DNA of 64,000 bases from Polycyclovorans algicola TG408 (lineage in GTDB: Bacteria; Pseudomonadota; Gammaproteobacteria; Nevskiales; Nevskiaceae): the NCBI RefSeq assembly GCF_000711245.1, contig NZ_JOMH01000001.1, forward strand, positions 1,482,830 to 1,546,829, read 5' to 3'. The stretch's first letter is position 1. The number at the start of each line of letters is the position of its first letter. The notes beneath the pieces are model-generated. The model was not told where the DNA came from. It searched no databases and worked only from the letters and a program-made list of their open reading frames with translations. This document shows positions 60,818 to 64,000 of the stretch, piece by piece. A program made the translations under genes and the position numbers.

Positions 60818-62479
60818 GTGCCAAGAGGTAACACCAAGCGCCGTCAACTTGCTGCGCTGTACGTTCGCGTTTCCACGGTCCGCCAAGCTGCTCGCGAACT
60901 CAGTATCCCCGACCAGATTCGACATCTGCGCGAGCATTGCGAGCAGAACGACATCGATGTGGTGGACGTGTTTGAAGAGCGGGGGGCGTCGGGGCGCGAT
61001 GAGTCGCGGCCCGAATTTCAGAAGATGATGACAAGGGCGTGCGCTCGGGATCGACCGTACGACCTCCTGCTGGTCCACAGCTTTTCTCGCTTTGCCCGCG
61101 ACAAGTACGTTCTGGAGGGTTGTTGCAGGGAACTGGCAAAGTTTGGAGTCCGCCTTGATGCGGTGACGCAGTCGGTTGAGGACAGCGCCGAAGGGAGGAT
61201 GGTCAGGGGTTTTTACGGGTTGATCGATGAGTACGCGAGCGAGCAGATCTCTAAACATGTGACCAGAGGGATGCTTCAGGTTGCCAGGGACGGATATTGG
61301 CCTGGCTCTCACGCACCTGACGGCTTCCGGAAGGTCGCAGCGCGTGAGGTCGGAGACAAAATTCGATATGTGTTGGCGCCCGATCCGATACGAGCGGATG
61401 TGATCGTCAACATCTTCAATTTGGCGCTCAATGGCAATGGAGCAGGCCCTATGGGGGTCAAAGCCATCGTCAATTGGCTCAACGAACGTGGCATCAAGTC
61501 CTCACGAGGTAGTCGGTGGGGCACTGGCTCGGTTCATCGAGTCTTGAGCAGTGAAACCTGCCTTGGTCGGCACTTCTTTAATAAATCTTGCTCCAGGACC
61601 AAAACAGTGAGGCCCCGCGAAGAGTGGATCCTCGTCTCGTCTGAGCCAATCGTGGATCTTGAGTTGTTTGAGGCGGTCAACCGAAACCTGAAGGCGCGTT
61701 CTCCCAACAAGATGGCACCAAGGTTGCCAGGTAGCCCGATGTTGCTGACCGGGATTGTTCAATGCGGGTGTTGTGGCGCCGCTATGACCCAGATGACAGG
61801 CAAGGGTGGGCAGTACATCTATTACGCCTGTTCAAATCGCCGGAGGACCGGTATTGGCGTTTGCGATGGTCGGAGCGTCCGCAAGGAGATAGTCGAGGAC
61901 ATGGTCTGCAATGCCCTCGCCGAGCGCGTGCTGGCCGTTGAGCACATCGATGGGCTGGTGGCTGCGTGCGTGCAGCACGCGCGCGCGCAGTCTGATGTCG
62001 ACGAACGGACGCAGAAGGCTAAAAAAGTGCTTGCTGAAGCCGAGCTCGCGTTCAGGAGGGTTTACGAGGGCGTCACAGCGGGTGTGCTTGATCCAACCGA
62101 GCCGATCCTCAAGGAGCAGCTGGATGGACTCAAATTGCGCAGAGTTGAGGCTGAAGACGAGCTCGGTCGCTGCAAGGCATTGAAGGAGGCGTCGAGTGCG
62201 CCGCCAAGCGCTGAAAAGATAAAAGAATTCTCGGCCGATCTTGGGAAGCGGATCTCAGAAGGAGACGTCCCTTTGCGCAAGGCCTACATCCGCGCGTTCG
62301 TGGCCAAAATCACGATTCTCAAAGATGAGATTGTCATCAGCGGGAGCAAGGAAATCCTTGCCAGTGCTGCTTCTAGAGGCAACATCACTCCCCAGGGGGG
62401 AGTTCTGTCTTTTGTACCAAAATGGCGTTCCCACGGGGATTCGAACCCCGGTTACATCCGTGAAAGGGACGTGTCCTAG
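60818..62479 (+). CDS. Large serine recombinase (integrase of element B)
   Basis: A protein of about 553 residues. It has the resolvase catalytic domain with the nucleophile serine in LYVRVSTVRQ, arginines in HSFSRFARD, a recombinase domain (GPMGVKAIVNWLNERGIKSS, SSETCLGRHFFNK) and a zinc ribbon (VQCGCCGAAM, then YYACSNRR and GVCDGRSVRKE). A coiled coil runs from about residue 395. GTG 60818 follows TAGGAG by five bases; the earlier TTG 60785 lacks a ribosome site. The frame crosses the attachment site at 62423, so its last 19 codons are antisense to tRNA-Glu and the tail is host-derived. It should catalyse insertion of the element at the tRNA end. Confidence 0.9.
   Translation: MPRGNTKRRQLAALYVRVSTVRQAARELSIPDQIRHLREHCEQNDIDVVDVFEERGASGRDESRPEFQKMMTRACARDRPYDLLLVHSFSRFARDKYVLEGCCRELAKFGVRLDAVTQSVEDSAEGRMVRGFYGLIDEYASEQISKHVTRGMLQVARDGYWPGSHAPDGFRKVAAREVGDKIRYVLAPDPIRADVIVNIFNLALNGNGAGPMGVKAIVNWLNERGIKSSRGSRWGTGSVHRVLSSETCLGRHFFNKSCSRTKTVRPREEWILVSSEPIVDLELFEAVNRNLKARSPNKMAPRLPGSPMLLTGIVQCGCCGAAMTQMTGKGGQYIYYACSNRRRTGIGVCDGRSVRKEIVEDMVCNALAERVLAVEHIDGLVAACVQHARAQSDVDERTQKAKKVLAEAELAFRRVYEGVTAGVLDPTEPILKEQLDGLKLRRVEAEDELGRCKALKEASSAPPSAEKIKEFSADLGKRISEGDVPLRKAYIRAFVAKITILKDEIVISGSKEILASAASRGNITPQGGVLSFVPKWRSHGDSNPGYIRERDVS
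62423..62432 (+). other. Right attachment site (attR), 3' end of tRNA-Glu
   Basis: TGGCGTTCCC is the last ten bases of tRNA-Glu, read from its 3' CCA end. Near-identical copies at 26401 and 29991 mark the other junctions. Island DNA lies to the left and the intact tRNA to the right. Confidence 0.68.
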
Positions 62480-62498
62480 GCCTCTAGACGATGGGAAC
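62423..62498 (-). tRNA. tRNA-Glu (anticodon TTC)
   Basis: A 76-nt gene on the minus strand. It has acceptor stem GTTCCCA/TGGGAAC, discriminator G and encoded CCA, D-arm CGTCTAGAGGCC, anticodon loop CCTTTCAC (anticodon TTC) and T-arm GGGGTTCGAATCCCC. It is highly similar to E. coli tRNA-Glu. It is the integration target of the island, and element insertion has removed its native terminator, which remains at 24.6 kb. Confidence 0.97.
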
Positions 62499-62513
62499 GA
62501 GGCTTTGAAACGG

Positions 62514-62589
<76 letters not shown>

Positions 62590-62657
62590 TAAAAATAGGG
62601 AGCGCAATTATAGGGAAAAATTTGCGAATGGGAAGACTTTTTTGAGCTTTTTTGCGA

Positions 62658-64000
62658 TCAGTGAGGGGTCTGTCCCGCGAGGAACAACCAGGTCTCGACC
62701 ACGGTGTCGGGATTGAGCGACATCGATTCGATGCCCTGGTCGAGCAGCCATCTGGCGAGTTCGGGGTGGTCGGACGGACCCTGACCGCAGATGCCGATGT
62801 ACTTGCCTTGCCGGCGGCAGGCCTGAATCGCCATCTCGAGCATCTTCTTCACGGCAGGGTCACGCTCGTCGAAAAGGTGGGCGATCAGTCCCGAGTCGCG
62901 GTCGAGCCCCAGCGTGAGCTGGGTCATGTCGTTGGAGCCGATTGAGAAGCCATCGAAGTATTCGAGAAACGCATCGGCGAGCAGGGCGTTGGACGGCAAC
63001 TCGCACATCATGATCAGCTGCAGGTCGTTCTTGCCGCGTTCGAGCCCGTTCTCCTTGAGAATTTCGCTGACGCGTTTGGCTTCGCCCAATGTGCGGACAA
63101 ACGGGATCATGATTTTGACGTTGGTCAGACCCATTTCGTCGCGGACGAACTTGAGTGCTTCGCACTCCATGTCGAAACAGGGACGGAAAGATTCGGCGAT
63201 GTAGCGCGATGCCCCGCGGAAGCCGAGCATCGGATTTTCTTCGTGCGGCTCGTAGCGCGTACCGGCGACGAGGTTGGCGTATTCGTTGGATTTGAAATCG
63301 CTCATGCGCACGATCACCGGCTCTGGGGCAAAGGCTGCGGCAATTGTCGCCACGCCCTCGGTCAGGCGCTTGACGAAATAGTCGCGCGGGCTGTCGTAGG
63401 CGGCGATCATCGGGTCGATGATGCGGCGTAGTTCGGCGGGCTGTTTGTCGAGCTCCAGCAAGGCTTGGGGGTGGATGCCGATCTGGCGATTGATGATGAA
63501 TTCCAGTCGCGCCAAGCCCACGCCGTGGTGCGGCAGGGCGGCAAAGTCGAAGGCCTGCTCGGGCGTGCCGACGTTCATCATGATCTTGACGGGGATCTCC
63601 GGCATCTGGTCGAGCGCGATCTCGTCCACCGCAAAATCGATGTTGCCGGCATAGATGACGCCGGTGTCACCCTCGGCGCAGGAGACGGTCACGTCGACGC
63701 CGTCCTTGATCACCTCGGTGGCGTTGCCGCAGCCGACCACGGCGGGAATTCCTAACTCGCGGGCAATGATCGCCGCATGGCAGGTGCGACCGCCGCGGTT
63801 GGTGACGATGGCGCTGGCGCGCTTCATGATCGGTTCCCAGTCGGGGTCGGTCATGTCAGTGACCAGCACGTCACCCTTTTCGACCTTGGACATCTGGTCG
63901 ATCCCCTTGAGGATGCGCACCTTTCCGGCCCCGATCTTCTGGCCGATGGCGCGTCCTTCGGTAAGTTTGGTGCCCGAGCCTTTGAGCTTGTAGCGGCGCA
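62658..64000 (-). CDS. ppsA: Phosphoenolpyruvate synthase, C-terminal part (cut by window edge)
   Basis: The reading frame enters from the right edge and ends at 62658 (447 codons visible). It contains the swivelling phosphohistidine domain with the catalytic histidine in [15 protein letters not shown], and the PEP-utilising TIM barrel ([53 protein letters not shown]). The catalytic cysteine region is [13 protein letters not shown]. PpsA converts pyruvate and ATP to PEP, AMP and phosphate for gluconeogenesis. The N-terminal ATP-grasp part lies outside the window. Confidence 0.95.
   Translation of the reverse strand, partial: RRYKLKGSGTKLTEGRAIGQKIGAGKVRILKGIDQMSKVEKGDVLVTDMTDPDWEPIMKRASAIVTNRGGRTCHAAIIARELGIPAVVGCGNATEVIKDGVDVTVSCAEGDTGVIYAGNIDFAVDEIALDQMPEIPVKIMMNVGTPEQAFDFAALPHHGVGLARLEFIINRQIGIHPQALLELDKQPAELRRIIDPMIAAYDSPRDYFVKRLTEGVATIAAAFAPEPVIVRMSDFKSNEYANLVAGTRYEPHEENPMLGFRGASRYIAESFRPCFDMECEALKFVRDEMGLTNVKIMIPFVRTLGEAKRVSEILKENGLERGKNDLQLIMMCELPSNALLADAFLEYFDGFSIGSNDMTQLTLGLDRDSGLIAHLFDERDPAVKKMLEMAIQACRRQGKYIGICGQGPSDHPELARWLLDQGIESMSLNPDTVVETWLFLAGQTPH

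Noticed and set aside
30001-62432. Conjugative element (ICE)
   Set aside because: No VirB/Tra secretion genes, coupling protein or clear relaxase was found; only KfrA, an HD protein and a recombinase suggest plasmid or mobilisable ancestry.

Overview
The window is high-GC bacterial DNA with a gammaproteobacterial gene complement: a pst/phoU phosphate operon behind two Pho boxes, ponB, a yoaA-type helicase, tsaB, 4.5S RNA followed by dnaX-ybaB-recR, orn, a PhoP/PhoQ-like pair and ppsA. The exact genus cannot be read from the sequence; a Nevskiales/Xanthomonadales-like lineage is only a guess.

Layout. 1-24.4 kb is ordinary core chromosome: the start of an acyl-CoA dehydrogenase gene, an acyl-CoA ligase, the phosphate uptake block (PstS-like protein, phosphate porin, PstC, PstA, PstB, PhoU), cell wall and information-processing genes, a PepSY/response regulator/histidine kinase operon, an orphan membrane fusion protein and its probable TetR regulator. 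24.55-26.41 kb is a tandem array of five ~112-bp units. Each unit is the 3' two thirds of a tRNA-Glu gene plus its terminator, and an IS3-family element is inserted in the last unit. 26.4-62.43 kb is a composite genomic island integrated at the 3' end of an intact tRNA-Glu gene (62.42-62.50 kb). The 10-bp tRNA end is present at 26401, 29991 and 62423, so a decayed 3.6-kb element (A) lies in tandem with a 32.4-kb element (B). 62.4-64 kb is core again: tRNA-Glu, tRNA-Ala and ppsA.

Element B starts with a defence-like half: an HTH/ImmA-IrrE protease with a Beta-family partner, a complete Dcm/Vsr/EcoRII-type restriction-modification operon, umuDC under a LexA box, an EndA-type nuclease, a truncated H-NS-like protein, YegP, the SRAP protein YedK, and a P-loop ATPase/DUF262/HEPN cluster. 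A middle part holds IS debris, an acidic protein with a coupled leader peptide, and an operon of four lipoproteins plus an RDD membrane protein. The right part is plasmid-like: an HTH protein, an OB-HD protein and its apparently catalytically dead paralogue, KfrA with a palindromic operator, ~2 kb of non-coding hairpin-dense DNA, a basic protein of unknown function, a ribbon-helix-helix protein, a beta-class DNA methyltransferase, and a large serine recombinase abutting the tRNA. No type IV secretion genes are visible, so the element looks mobilisable or self-integrating rather than conjugative.

Three features look least explained. First, a candidate structured RNA of about 1.1 kb on the minus strand (56.46-57.59 kb) is bounded by minus-sense terminators. 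Second, a shared motif TYGAA-N6-GGATACCG occurs six times in the right half of the island, mostly just upstream of genes. Third, the recombinase reading frame runs through the attachment site: its last 19 codons are tRNA-Glu antisense sequence, whereas both element left ends encode a similar alternative tail that would be joined to the enzyme in the excised circle.
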